From Flavihumibacter cheonanensis (GTDB lineage: Bacteria; Bacteroidota; Bacteroidia; Chitinophagales; Chitinophagaceae), in assembly GCF_022352215.1 (NCBI RefSeq), contig NZ_JAKRWF010000001.1:1984001-2048000 (forward strand): a stretch of DNA of 64,000 nt, read 5' to 3'. Each line of letters opens with the position of its first letter. Position 1 is the stretch's first letter. The translations under genes were made by a program, and so were the position numbers. The notes beneath the pieces were generated by a model. The model saw only the letters and a program-made list of their open reading frames with translations, made no database searches and was not told the DNA's origin. This document shows positions 7,795 through 16,558 of the stretch, piece after piece.

Positions 7795-8454
7795 CTATTT
7801 ATTCCCAACCAAAATTGCAGCCAGTGTTTGGTTTATTTCAGTAGCCCTATTCATCACCATCAGGTGTCCTGCCCCGGGTATCAGGTGAGTGGGTTTTGTA
7901 TACCGGATGGGTAATAACCGATCGCCCGTGCCATGTATATGATAAATTTTTCCAATTGGTTGCGCTGTTTTCCATTCCAGGATAGCGCCCATCGCCCAAC
8001 GTAAAAATTTAGGATCAGATTCGCGAATAATTTTTCTGAGGAGTTCTTTGTCTTCACTGGTTTCCGTAGTGAAGAGCCGTTTTGCAATAGATGCCTGTTG
8101 AAACAATCCAACCGGAATTACTTTATGCAACTTTAAAGGTGCTGCCCATTTAAAATAAAAGGGTAATTCATTGGGCGATTGAATACTGGCAATCAAAATC
8201 GTTTTTTCAGGATGACGAAACTTACTGATTTCTGTTGCCAGCATGCCGCCAAAGGATAATCCCACCAGGCAAAAGGGTTCCTTTTCCGGAATCATAGCTG
8301 CGAGTCGCTGTGCATACTGCGTCAGGCTCTCCCCCTGTTCCGGAGGCAACCAGTTAATATGTTCAATGGAATAACCGGGTGGCAATTGAATATGTTTGAA
8401 CACCCGCTTATCAGCACCTAATCCCGGTATAAAGTAAACGGTCATTGCAGCCAT
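7795..8454 (-). CDS. Alpha/beta hydrolase
   Basis: This 219-residue protein shows the alpha/beta hydrolase pattern: oxyanion region FIPGLGADKRVF near residue 8, nucleophile elbow GLSFGG with Ser67, acid Asp in HGTGDRLLP near residue 178, and the catalytic His in GAGHLMV near 199. It has no signal peptide, so it is probably a cytoplasmic esterase or lipase-like enzyme; the substrate cannot be read from sequence. The start is taken as the ATG at 8454, with a second ATG at 8445. It is divergent from the cystathionine beta-synthase gene with a 39-bp gap. Confidence 0.8.
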   Translation of the reverse strand: MAAMTVYFIPGLGADKRVFKHIQLPPGYSIEHINWLPPEQGESLTQYAQRLAAMIPEKEPFCLVGLSFGGMLATEISKFRHPEKTILIASIQSPNELPFYFKWAAPLKLHKVIPVGLFQQASIAKRLFTTETSEDKELLRKIIRESDPKFLRWAMGAILEWKTAQPIGKIYHIHGTGDRLLPIRYTKPTHLIPGAGHLMVMNRATEINQTLAAILVGNK

Positions 8455-8473
8455 TTGTAAAATTGTACCTTAG
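8445..8473 (+). promoter_or_regulatory. Promoter of the cystathionine beta-synthase gene
   Basis: TTG at 8445-8447 and TACCTTAG at 8466-8473 are 18 bp apart. The second is one base off TAnnTTTG. The start codon is 20 bp downstream, and the -33 box lies inside the start of the divergent hydrolase gene. Confidence 0.45.
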
Positions 8474-8493
8474 CGGCATACTAACAGCCTGCT

Positions 8494-9855
8494 ATGGATA
8501 TTAAAAATAACATTCTCGAAACGATTGGCAACACGCCATTGATCAGACTTAACAAAATTACAAAAGGTATCCCCGGAACCATACTTGCCAAAGTGGATTA
8601 TTTCAATCCCGGTAATTCCATTAAAGACCGGATGGCACTCAAAATGGTGGAAGTAGCCGAACAGGAAGGCAAACTTAAACCGGGTGGAACAATTATTGAA
8701 TGTACCAGTGGTAATACAGGAATGGGGCTTGCATTGGCTGCTGTGGTGAAAGGATACAAATGCATTTTCACTACAACCGACAAGCAGAGTAAAGAGAAGA
8801 TGGATATCCTGAAGGCAGTTGGTGCAGAAGTGATTGTTTGTCCGACAAATGTGGAACCCGATGATCCGCGCTCTTACTATTCTGTTGCACAACGATTGGC
8901 GCGGGAAATTCCGAACTCCTATCATTTCAACCAATACGATAATCTGGCAAATCGCCTGGCGCATTATGAAACAACCGGACCTGAGATCTGGAAACAGACA
9001 GATGGAAAAATCACTCACCTGGTATGTACAGCAGGAACAGGAGGAACGATTACCGGAACAGCGCAGTACCTGAAGGAAAAAAATCCTAATATCCAGATCT
9101 GGGCAATTGATGTGTATGGTTCTTTGCTCACCAAGTATTTCCGCACCGGAGAAATTGATATGGATGAAGTGCACCCCTATATCTCGGAAGGATTTGGGGA
9201 AGATTTTGTTCCTAAGAACTACGACATGTCGGTGATTGATCATTTTGAACAGGTAACTGATAAGGATGGTGCTATCATGGCAAGAAAACTTGCGAAGGAA
9301 GAAGGCCTGTTTTGCGGATACAGTGCTGGTTCCTGTATACAGGGATTGCTGCAATTGAAAGACAGACTGAAAGCGGATGATATGGTGGTATGTATTTTTC
9401 ATGATCATGGCAGCCGCTATGTCGGTAAGATCTACAATGATCAATGGATGATGGAACGTGGTTTCATGGAAGCCAAAACCTTTCGTGATGTAGTAAGTGC
9501 AAGAGGTGGCAAACAGCGTTTAATCACGCTGTCTCCTGATAAAACAGTAACAGATGCAGTTGACCTGATGCGTAAGTACGATATTGAACATATACCGGTA
9601 TTTGAGGGAGACAACATGATTGGTTCTATATCTGAAGGCGGACTCTTTCAGCAGGTATTTGCACAACCGGAAATTCGCCAGGCTATCATAGAGGAAGTAC
9701 TGGAAAAACCATTTCCCATGGTGGAGTTCACTACACCGATTGAAAAATTAAGCAGCTTAATCAATAAGGAAAACGGGGCTGTGCTGGCGAAGGATGAAAT
9801 CGGGAACTATCATATTGTTACCAAGTACGATCTCTTGCAAGCCCTGGGCAAATAA
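8494..9855 (+). CDS. Cystathionine beta-synthase with C-terminal CBS pair
   Basis: This 453-residue protein pairs an N-terminal fold type II PLP domain with two C-terminal CBS domains (about 338-453), the layout of cystathionine beta-synthase. That enzyme condenses serine and homocysteine to cystathionine in transsulfuration. Lys44 in NSIKDR is the PLP lysine, SGNTG (72-76) binds the cofactor phosphate-side substrate group, and CTAGTGGTITG is the PLP phosphate loop. The CBS pair (DIEHIPVFEGDNMIGS) probably binds an adenosyl ligand such as SAM. Plain cysteine synthase would lack the CBS pair. No heme-binding N-terminal extension is present. Confidence 0.93.
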   Translation: MDIKNNILETIGNTPLIRLNKITKGIPGTILAKVDYFNPGNSIKDRMALKMVEVAEQEGKLKPGGTIIECTSGNTGMGLALAAVVKGYKCIFTTTDKQSKEKMDILKAVGAEVIVCPTNVEPDDPRSYYSVAQRLAREIPNSYHFNQYDNLANRLAHYETTGPEIWKQTDGKITHLVCTAGTGGTITGTAQYLKEKNPNIQIWAIDVYGSLLTKYFRTGEIDMDEVHPYISEGFGEDFVPKNYDMSVIDHFEQVTDKDGAIMARKLAKEEGLFCGYSAGSCIQGLLQLKDRLKADDMVVCIFHDHGSRYVGKIYNDQWMMERGFMEAKTFRDVVSARGGKQRLITLSPDKTVTDAVDLMRKYDIEHIPVFEGDNMIGSISEGGLFQQVFAQPEIRQAIIEEVLEKPFPMVEFTTPIEKLSSLINKENGAVLAKDEIGNYHIVTKYDLLQALGK

Positions 9856-10495
9856 GCTGCCAATTCACGTAGTTTTACTATACACTCAGAAGTAGATTAA
9901 CGAGCAGGTACATGTGTCAGATACGAGGACCTGAGTAAAATCCGTATTGTTAAAATTAAGCAAATGCGCTCTTGTCCGGTGTCTGGCGACAGCCTACTTT
10001 TGAATCAGAAATCAGCACCAAGATCCTACGAAAAAACTAGCAAAAATCTGAAGCCAGCGCAAACCAATGTCCAGTAACCAACGTCCAAAACGAAATACTG
10101 GTTTCAGGTTATCCAATTGTCCGGTGGAAAACACCAAGTCCTTAAAACCACTATGATTCGAGAGAGTCAGATCCTGAAATCCGGTACCCTCCTGCCCTGT
10201 AGCCCGTCCAAGCTGTAAGGCAGGAGGCCGATAGTGGTTCCGAAAAAATTGTAGCCCCGTTTTTACTATCCATACACCCTGACCGCTTTAAAAAGCGAGA
10301 TTCAGTTTATCCGAAACCCCATGAAGCTATCTGATGATAGCCCCTAACCTCTACTATTCGAATGGCGCCTTACGGCCTGTGCTTACTTAACCTTAGATTT
10401 CCGTTTCCCGGCTTTTGCTGTAGTAAGGTATATTGTCATTTTACCCTGACAATTGTACCTGTTACAACAAAAGCTTTTTTATTTTGCGCAAAAAA
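9856..10495. other. 640-bp gene-free stretch with inverted repeats, no gene found
   Basis: I see no convincing reading frame here on either strand. The stretch holds a nested pair of perfect 9-bp inverted repeats (10146-10239), a 6-bp stem with a TGAT loop (10326-10341), a short CGCTTT/AAAGCG stem near 10283 and a 10-bp direct repeat TTGTCCGGTG at 9972 and 10117. It could be an RNA leader, a small RNA or remnant DNA. Confidence 0.5.
10146..10239. repeat. Nested perfect inverted repeats
   Basis: AACCACTAT (10146-10154) is the exact reverse complement of ATAGTGGTT (10231-10239). Inside it CCTCCTGCC (10188-10196) is the exact reverse complement of GGCAGGAGG (10219-10227). The two stems nest and would close a 94-nt two-stem structure in RNA or single-stranded DNA. 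Confidence 0.7.
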
Positions 10496-11290
10496 TTGCA
10501 GCAGTTCACAGATCAGACCGGTTTTACATTTCAGCTGGACTCCCGGCCCAAACGGATTGTTTCCCTGGTTCCCTCACAAACAGAACTGTTATATACACTG
10601 GGACTGGAAGAAAAGGTGGTGGGTATCACCAAATTTTGTATTCATCCGGAACATTGGTTCCGACGTAAAACCAGGATTGGCGGAACAAAAGGAATTCATA
10701 CCGAAAAGATATTTTCCCTACAACCTGATCTGGTAATTGCCAATAAAGAAGAAAACCTGCAAGCTGAGGTGGAACTGCTTCGCACCCGGGTGCCGGTATG
10801 GACCAGTGATATAAACACCCTGGATACAGCCCTGGAAATGATTCAGCAGGTGGGACAACTTGCCGGCGAAATTGAAAAAGCTGCTACGCTGATACAGCAG
10901 ATAAAAACTGTATTTGCCCAGCTAAAACCAGCATCCCATCCTGCAAGAGTAGCCTACCTGATTTGGAAAAAGCCGTATATGACAGTGGGATCAGATTCTT
11001 TTATTTCAGACATGCTCAAAACATGTGGTTTCACTCCAGCCTTTGACCACTTACAACGATATCCTGAAATTTCGGAAGCCGACTTGCAGGCGGCTGCTCC
11101 TGAATTCGTTTTTCTTTCTTCAGAACCTTATCCTTTCAAGGAAAAAGATATTGCCGAATTACAACTACTTCTACCGGCTTCGCGAATACTGCTTGTAGAC
11201 GGCGAACTATTCAGTTGGTATGGCAGTCGGCTCCAATATGCACCTGAATATTTTCAGCAATTGATTGATCAGCTTGGTGCAAATCCCTAA
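10496..11290 (+). CDS. BtuF-like helical-backbone metal/cobalamin receptor
   Basis: The protein matches the class III periplasmic-binding-protein fold with a long helical backbone (BtuF/FepB type): PKRIVSLVPSQTELLYTLGL near the start, VVGITKFC, and SLQPDLVIANKEEN. Such proteins bind cobalamin, heme or metal complexes. No signal peptide or lipobox is visible, so it may be cytoplasmic or not a transporter part. No transporter genes adjoin it. No ATG precedes the conserved region in frame; TTG codons at 10433, 10484 and 10496 are the options. TTG 10496 gives 264 residues beginning at QQFTDQTGFTF and is preferred by position relative to the fold. Confidence 0.75.
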   Translation: MQQFTDQTGFTFQLDSRPKRIVSLVPSQTELLYTLGLEEKVVGITKFCIHPEHWFRRKTRIGGTKGIHTEKIFSLQPDLVIANKEENLQAEVELLRTRVPVWTSDINTLDTALEMIQQVGQLAGEIEKAATLIQQIKTVFAQLKPASHPARVAYLIWKKPYMTVGSDSFISDMLKTCGFTPAFDHLQRYPEISEADLQAAAPEFVFLSSEPYPFKEKDIAELQLLLPASRILLVDGELFSWYGSRLQYAPEYFQQLIDQLGANP

Positions 11291-11368
11291 CTTGTTTCCA
11301 CTTTGTATACACCTTTCAGATCAGGCTATTCAAGAGGCGAACCGGATCGCCCTTCCAGGAAAAAACCT

Positions 11369-12409
11369 ATGTTTCCTGTAAGCCAGGCCCTGCGCGGATT
11401 TTTGAAACAACATGGTCGGGAGGTTAAACTGCCTGTTTCCTATCGCGATCTGCAGCGCTTCACGTATTCTGTACCCCTGAAAGACAAAGAAGGACAGGAT
11501 ACTCACTGGGAAACAGTAGTGTATGATATGAAAGAATGGGAGTTTATCCGGGAAGGATTAATTCGTATTTATGCCCTGCTCCGGACGGAAGGGGATATGA
11601 CCTTCAGCAAACACCTGGATGTGGCCCGCATTGATTACTGTGCTTTTGGTAATTCCCAACCTTTCCGAATCCGGATCGTCAATAAGTTTAATGACAATTA
11701 CGATCATTATTATATCAAAATCGCGGATGCCAGCCGCATCTATGGGCTTGAACTGGAGCATATGCTCTCCCCCAACCGGATTACTTTTTTAACGAATAAT
11801 CATAGCCTGGTAGAGGAACATATCCCTGGAATTCCGGGTGATGTTTTTATTCAGCAACACCTGAACCGACCCGATACGAATAAAATCCGCATCGCCAAGG
11901 AGTTTGTGAAGTTCAATGAACGCTGCTTTGTGCGGCTGCTCGGCGATATGCGGAGTTATAATTTCGTAATTGACATCACGCCGGATATTGAGGACTACCA
12001 GTACCGGATCAGAGCCATCGACTTTGATCAGCAGTCCTATGAAGGCAGGAAAAACCTATACCTGCCACAGTTTTTTAAAGAAAATTATCCCCTGGTAGAA
12101 ACCACGCTGAAACATTTGAATCAGGATAGTATCCAGCAATACCAGACAGAGGAAAGAACCATGATGACCTTCCGGCTGGTATCAGCCCGCTACCGGTTAA
12201 AGGAATTGCTGGACATAATGGGCAAAGACACGATTTCCACTCCGGAGAAATTGCACCAACTGGCTTCCGAACTCAGTGAAATGCACCATCACCATAAAGG
12301 ACTTTTAAGGGCGCGAAATATGGGCCAGTTGGTGAAAGAACACCTGAAAGTATGCCTGCGGAAAAACCTCCTGCTCATCCCCCGCTTTCAGGGCCGTTCG
12401 GAAGACTAA
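11369..12409 (+). CDS. Uncharacterised protein with protein-kinase-like motifs
   Basis: The product is 346 residues from the ATG at 11369 (a TTG at 11303 would add 22). I do not recognise a named family. Three motifs occur in kinase order: a lysine in HYYIKIAD followed by acidic LELEHML, like a beta3 Lys and helix-C Glu; then LLGDMRSYNFVID, like the APH/ABC1 catalytic loop GDxxxxN; then RAIDFDQQ, like the DFG metal-binding motif. This suggests an atypical kinase fold, as inference only. The C-terminal third is helical with His-rich EMHHHHK. It lies 78 bp after the BtuF-like gene on the same strand. Confidence 0.6.
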   Translation: MFPVSQALRGFLKQHGREVKLPVSYRDLQRFTYSVPLKDKEGQDTHWETVVYDMKEWEFIREGLIRIYALLRTEGDMTFSKHLDVARIDYCAFGNSQPFRIRIVNKFNDNYDHYYIKIADASRIYGLELEHMLSPNRITFLTNNHSLVEEHIPGIPGDVFIQQHLNRPDTNKIRIAKEFVKFNERCFVRLLGDMRSYNFVIDITPDIEDYQYRIRAIDFDQQSYEGRKNLYLPQFFKENYPLVETTLKHLNQDSIQQYQTEERTMMTFRLVSARYRLKELLDIMGKDTISTPEKLHQLASELSEMHHHHKGLLRARNMGQLVKEHLKVCLRKNLLLIPRFQGRSED

Positions 12410-12494
12410 CCAGTCATTCCCCGCAATATTGTTATATTAGCGCTTCTTTTTAACGATTGCAGTTGCCTGTTTTATCAAAAAACCCAACAAAAAA

Positions 12495-13562
12495 ATGAGC
12501 AAGTACAGTGCAGGCGTTCTATTCGGCGATGAATTAGAAGCCCTTTATAAAGACGCCAAAGCCAACAAATTCGCAATGCCCGCGGTAAATACCATCGGTA
12601 CCGATTCAATCAATGCAACCCTGGAAACCGCAGCAAAAGTCAACTCTCCGGTAATTATTCAGTTTTCAAATGGCGGTGCCCAGTTTATTGCAGGCAAAGG
12701 AATGCCAAATGATAAAATGCAGGCCAATATTTCCGGTGCTATTTCAGGCGCTTTGCATATTCACAATGTTGCCAAATACTATGGTGTTCCCGTTGTATTG
12801 CATACAGACCATGCTGCCCATAAATGGCTGCCCTGGATTTCAGCCCTGATTGATGCAGGTGAAACCTTTTACAAAGAAAAAGGTCAGCCGCTGTTCAGTT
12901 CTCACATGCTGGACCTTTCTGAAGAAAGCCTGGAAGAAAACATTCAAACCTCTGTACAGTATTTCAAAAGAATGCAACCGCTGGGCATGGGTATTGAAAT
13001 CGAACTTGGAGTTACCGGTGGTGAAGAAGATGGTGTTGACAATAGTGGCGTAGAAAATGATAAACTCTACACTCAACCACAACACGTTGCTTATGCATAC
13101 GAAGAGCTAGGAAAAGTGGGGCGCCTCTTTACAGTTGCCGCAGCCTTTGGTAATGTGCACGGTGTTTATAGTCCGGGTAATGTGGAACTGCGTCCGGAAA
13201 TCCTGAAAAACAGCCAGGATTATATCCGTCAGCAGTTTAACACCGAAGAAAAGCCGGTATACTTTGTGTTCCATGGTGGCAGTGGTTCTCCGAAAGAGCA
13301 GATTCATGAAACACTCGGCTATGGTGTAATCAAAATGAATATCGACACCGATATGCAATGGGCATTCTGGGAAGGTGTATTAGGCTATTATAAAAAGAAT
13401 GAAGCTTACCTGCAGGGGCAGTTGGGTAATCCGGAAGGACCCACCAAACCCAATAAAAAATACTACGATCCAAGAGTGTGGTTGCGTAAAGGACAGGATC
13501 ACTTCGTACAAAGACTGGAAGAAGCGTTCACTGACCTGAATTGTATCAATAGAAATGCTTAA
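12495..13562 (+). CDS. fbaA: Class II fructose-bisphosphate aldolase
   Basis: This 355-residue protein is a zinc-dependent class IIA aldolase, cleaving fructose-1,6-bisphosphate to dihydroxyacetone phosphate and glyceraldehyde-3-phosphate in glycolysis. HTDHAAHKW places catalytic Asp105 and zinc ligand His106. GVTGGEEDGVDN, FGNVHGVYSPGNV and HGGSGS supply the other zinc, phosphate and potassium sites. The length matches E. coli FbaA (359). A near-consensus -7 box TATATTAG lies at 12433-12440. A strong terminator follows the stop. Confidence 0.97.
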   Translation: MSKYSAGVLFGDELEALYKDAKANKFAMPAVNTIGTDSINATLETAAKVNSPVIIQFSNGGAQFIAGKGMPNDKMQANISGAISGALHIHNVAKYYGVPVVLHTDHAAHKWLPWISALIDAGETFYKEKGQPLFSSHMLDLSEESLEENIQTSVQYFKRMQPLGMGIEIELGVTGGEEDGVDNSGVENDKLYTQPQHVAYAYEELGKVGRLFTVAAAFGNVHGVYSPGNVELRPEILKNSQDYIRQQFNTEEKPVYFVFHGGSGSPKEQIHETLGYGVIKMNIDTDMQWAFWEGVLGYYKKNEAYLQGQLGNPEGPTKPNKKYYDPRVWLRKGQDHFVQRLEEAFTDLNCINRNA

Positions 13563-13563
13563 T

Positions 13564-13598
13564 AAAAAAAGGTGTTAGAAAAATCTAACACCTTTTTT
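13564..13598. terminator. Bidirectional terminator between fbaA and the M16 peptidase gene
   Basis: GGTGTTAGA (13571-13579) pairs perfectly with TCTAACACC (13584-13592) around AAAA. It is flanked by a 7-A run on the left and a T run on the right, so it works in both directions for the two convergent genes. Confidence 0.92.
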
Positions 13599-13602
13599 CT
13601 TT

Positions 13603-16452
13603 TTAGAAAGGCTTCTTCGCCTCCGTTATCTTTTCAGGCATCAGGATAGCACTGAATACATTCTTTCGGTTCAGCAGGAGTTTAGCTGCTTCCTGGATAT
13701 CCTTCACCGTTAGTTTATTTACTTTTTCTTCGTACTGCAGGAAGAAGGATGGATCCTGTCCTTCAGAAGCCTGGCTCATCAGTTCCCGCAACCATGTTCC
13801 ATTTTCTTTCTGATTGGTTTTGTATTGTTCGATCCATTGTTTCTTCACCTTGTTTAAGTAGGAAGAGTCGGGGCCTTTTTTAGTGATCCAGTCTATTTCT
13901 GCATTCACTGCTTTTATCAGGGTGTCAACTTTTTCAGGTCCGCAAGGAAGTTGCAATACAAATGAATAGTTAGGGTAAGGGAATTTGGCCACTTCCACAA
14001 AAAAGCCACCTCCGTAAATGCCCTGGATTTTTTCTCTCAATTCTTCAATCACCCGGATATTCAGGATTTCAGCAATTGCCTGAGCTTTCAGTTCCATATC
14101 CTGGCTATACTTGAGTTCGCCGGTATAGAAATTCAGGATCAGACTTTTCTGTTCCTTACCCTTCATCACCATCAGTTGTTTGTTACCGGAAATGGGTCTT
14201 ACTTTATTGTCTTTTTTCTCAAATTTCTGACCACTCACCGGTAAACTACCCAGATAGGTTTCCAGTAAGGGGATAATTTCCTCCTCTTTAAAACTTCCAA
14301 CCAGTACGAACTGCATTCCAGTGGCGTCACCTATTCGCTCTTTGTAAATTTCCATGGTACGGTCGAGGTTGATCTGTTTGAAATTCTCCACTTTGGGGAA
14401 CACGACCGGGGCCTGCGGATTATTGTTATATAACACCTGATTCAGGGTATCCAGGAAGGCTGCCTGAGGATTCGCTGACAATGCTGCATACTGAGCAACA
14501 GAGCGCTGAATGAAGGAACGAAACAGCGCAGTATCTTTCCTTGGTTGGGTCACCTGCAGGTGAACCAGTTGCAATAAGGTTTCTATGTCCTTGTTTCCAG
14601 AGGATCCATTAAAACCATCTGTAACTTCTCCAATAGAGGGGGCCAGGTTGACTGTTTTACCGGCCAGTGCTTTTTTCAGATCAGTGGGACTGAATTCGCC
14701 CACACCCATAGAAGAAACTACCTGCACAGCAAACTGAGCATTGTATTTGTCGGCTGCACCATAATAATTTCTACCTCCGTTTCTGGTTGCACCCAATAAA
14801 ATCTGATCGTTTTTAAAGGAAGTTGGCTTAAGGGTAACCATCACACCGTTGCTCAGGGTAAGCTTGGTAGTACCCATTGTTTTATCCAGCTCTTTTTTAA
14901 CCACCTTACCTGCTTTTGGAGTAGCAGCCAATAAGGAACTGGCTACGGCTTTGTCTTCATAGGCCGTAATATTTTTAGAAGCAGCTGAGCTAACGATTGC
15001 CAGCAAATCAGCTGGTGCAGGCAAGCTGGTGTTTGCATCTGGTTCAGGACCGGTAACATATACCAGTTGATTGTCTTTTGCCAATGCATTTTTTACAGTA
15101 GCATTCAGTTCCTCCAGACTGATACCAGGTAACAGTTCTTTCACAAGGGCAAATTCCTTTTCGATTCCCGGAATAGTTTCACCAGTAAGAAAGTTCCGTA
15201 CATATTCGTCTACCCATACCTGTGATTCTGTTTTGTCGCGGTTGTTATAAGAACGCTCCATTGAACTCAGCATGGTTTTTTTTGCTCTATCCAACTCGGA
15301 AGTTGTGAAGCCAAACTTATTTACCCGCTCCAGTTCTGTTGTAAGTGCCTCCAATCCTTTTTTGATATCGCCGGTGCCAACAACTGCAACTGCCCGGAAA
15401 TTCTCATGTCCTCTTACAAAAGCACCATAACCCGCTCCTGCTCCAACAAAGGGAGGATTGGCCTGCTGCGCCAGCTCCTGCAGGCGCTGGTTCAGCATGC
15501 TTGAAAACAACTGGCGAACCAGGTTGCGGCGATATCCTCCAACGGTCTTATCTTCTTCTGCAGAAGAAATCGGATAGTTCAATGTAATGGAATACCCTGT
15601 TGCTTCTTTATCAGTAACAACTATTGCTTCTTTTTTCAGGTATCCGGGAATTTTTACCGTTTCGCGCTTTCTTTCATTGGGCGGATTTTTTAATCCTTCA
15701 AAATGTTTGCGGATCAGTTGTTCCGCCATTGCAGGTTCTACATCACCCACCACCAGCACTGCCATGAGATTGGGCCGATACCAATCTTTATAGAAGCGGC
15801 GAATGGCATCCGGCTTGAATGACTTGATGACTTGTTCCGATCCGATCGGGAGTCGAACAGCATATTTGGAGCCTGCAAACAAGGCAGGATAAATCTGCCG
15901 CATCATGCGATCCTGTGCTCCTTTTCCAAGACGGCGCTCTTCCAGGATGATGGCTCTTTCGGTTTCAATATCTTCATCCAGGTAGGTAACCTGGTGTGCC
16001 CAGTCTTCCAGCACCTGGAAACCTTTTTCAAGATTGCCAGGCTTGTCGGTTGGGATGGGCAGCATATAAACCGTTTCATCAAAACTGGTATAGGCATTCA
16101 GGTCATTTCCAAAACCCACACCGATATCCTGGAGGAAGGAAACAATTTCATTCTTTTTGAAATTTTTGGTTCCATTGAATGCCATGTGTTCAGCCATGTG
16201 CGCAAGTCCAAGCTGATCATCATCTTCATTGATGGATCCGGCATTAATTACCAGGCGGAGCTCCACCTTATTTTCAGGCATTTTATTAGACCGTATATAA
16301 TAGGTCAGCCCATTAGCAAGTTTTCCGACTTTTACGGATGGGTCAGGAGGCAGTACAGCGTCCATTGATTGCTGCGCAAGCACTGTCCCGAGTTGTGTTA
16401 CCAGGAACAGTACCATCAATAAAAACTTTCGAAACCAGGAGATTTCTTTCAT
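13603..16452 (-). CDS. Secreted or periplasmic M16 zinc peptidase, two-unit form
   Basis: This 949-residue protein starts with a signal peptide (MKEISWFRKFLLMVLFLVTQ, ending near LAQ at 25-27). It has the inverted zinc motif HMAEH (His85, Glu88, His89) with the third ligand in ETERAIILEE about 75 residues on. Two pitrilysin-like halves are present; the second (from about 540) lacks the HxxEH motif, as usual in this family. Such peptidases degrade peptides in the periplasm. The length equals typical Bacteroidota homologues. The last stop lies 5 bp from the shared terminator. Confidence 0.93.
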   Translation of the reverse strand: MKEISWFRKFLLMVLFLVTQLGTVLAQQSMDAVLPPDPSVKVGKLANGLTYYIRSNKMPENKVELRLVINAGSINEDDDQLGLAHMAEHMAFNGTKNFKKNEIVSFLQDIGVGFGNDLNAYTSFDETVYMLPIPTDKPGNLEKGFQVLEDWAHQVTYLDEDIETERAIILEERRLGKGAQDRMMRQIYPALFAGSKYAVRLPIGSEQVIKSFKPDAIRRFYKDWYRPNLMAVLVVGDVEPAMAEQLIRKHFEGLKNPPNERKRETVKIPGYLKKEAIVVTDKEATGYSITLNYPISSAEEDKTVGGYRRNLVRQLFSSMLNQRLQELAQQANPPFVGAGAGYGAFVRGHENFRAVAVVGTGDIKKGLEALTTELERVNKFGFTTSELDRAKKTMLSSMERSYNNRDKTESQVWVDEYVRNFLTGETIPGIEKEFALVKELLPGISLEELNATVKNALAKDNQLVYVTGPEPDANTSLPAPADLLAIVSSAASKNITAYEDKAVASSLLAATPKAGKVVKKELDKTMGTTKLTLSNGVMVTLKPTSFKNDQILLGATRNGGRNYYGAADKYNAQFAVQVVSSMGVGEFSPTDLKKALAGKTVNLAPSIGEVTDGFNGSSGNKDIETLLQLVHLQVTQPRKDTALFRSFIQRSVAQYAALSANPQAAFLDTLNQVLYNNNPQAPVVFPKVENFKQINLDRTMEIYKERIGDATGMQFVLVGSFKEEEIIPLLETYLGSLPVSGQKFEKKDNKVRPISGNKQLMVMKGKEQKSLILNFYTGELKYSQDMELKAQAIAEILNIRVIEELREKIQGIYGGGFFVEVAKFPYPNYSFVLQLPCGPEKVDTLIKAVNAEIDWITKKGPDSSYLNKVKKQWIEQYKTNQKENGTWLRELMSQASEGQDPSFFLQYEEKVNKLTVKDIQEAAKLLLNRKNVFSAILMPEKITEAKKPF

Positions 16453-16493
16453 ATGTGTAAGATTTGTAGGTGAGCGAATCTACAATGTATATC

Positions 16494-16525
16494 AAAAAAA
16501 AGCCCGGACTGTTCAACAGTCCGGG
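16494..16525 (-). terminator. Terminator of the PafA-like phosphatase gene
   Basis: CCCGGACTG (16503-16511) pairs with CAGTCCGGG (16517-16525). On the minus strand the stem runs into a T stretch (16494-16500 as A on plus). It lies 33 bp beyond the gene end and upstream of the M16 gene. Confidence 0.88.
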
Positions 16526-16558
16526 ATAATTTACCCGATTACCTCAGGATTTAACTTA

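Noticed and set aside
7743-7808. Longer tex start at 7808
   Set aside because: It would overlap the upstream hydrolase gene and lie upstream of the exact -7 box at 7762-7769.
8470-9444. Long open frame (324 codons) antisense to the cystathionine beta-synthase gene
   Set aside because: Its product has no recognisable domain and mirrors the conserved CBS codons; the sense product is a complete known enzyme.
10117-10240. Cobalamin riboswitch upstream of the BtuF-like gene
   Set aside because: A stretch resembles parts of the B12 box, but the conserved core order and spacing are missing and the box is too close to the preceding motif.
10362-10736. Overlapping 124-codon frame ahead of the BtuF-like gene
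   Set aside because: It shares DNA with the conserved receptor frame and shows no domain or promoter support.
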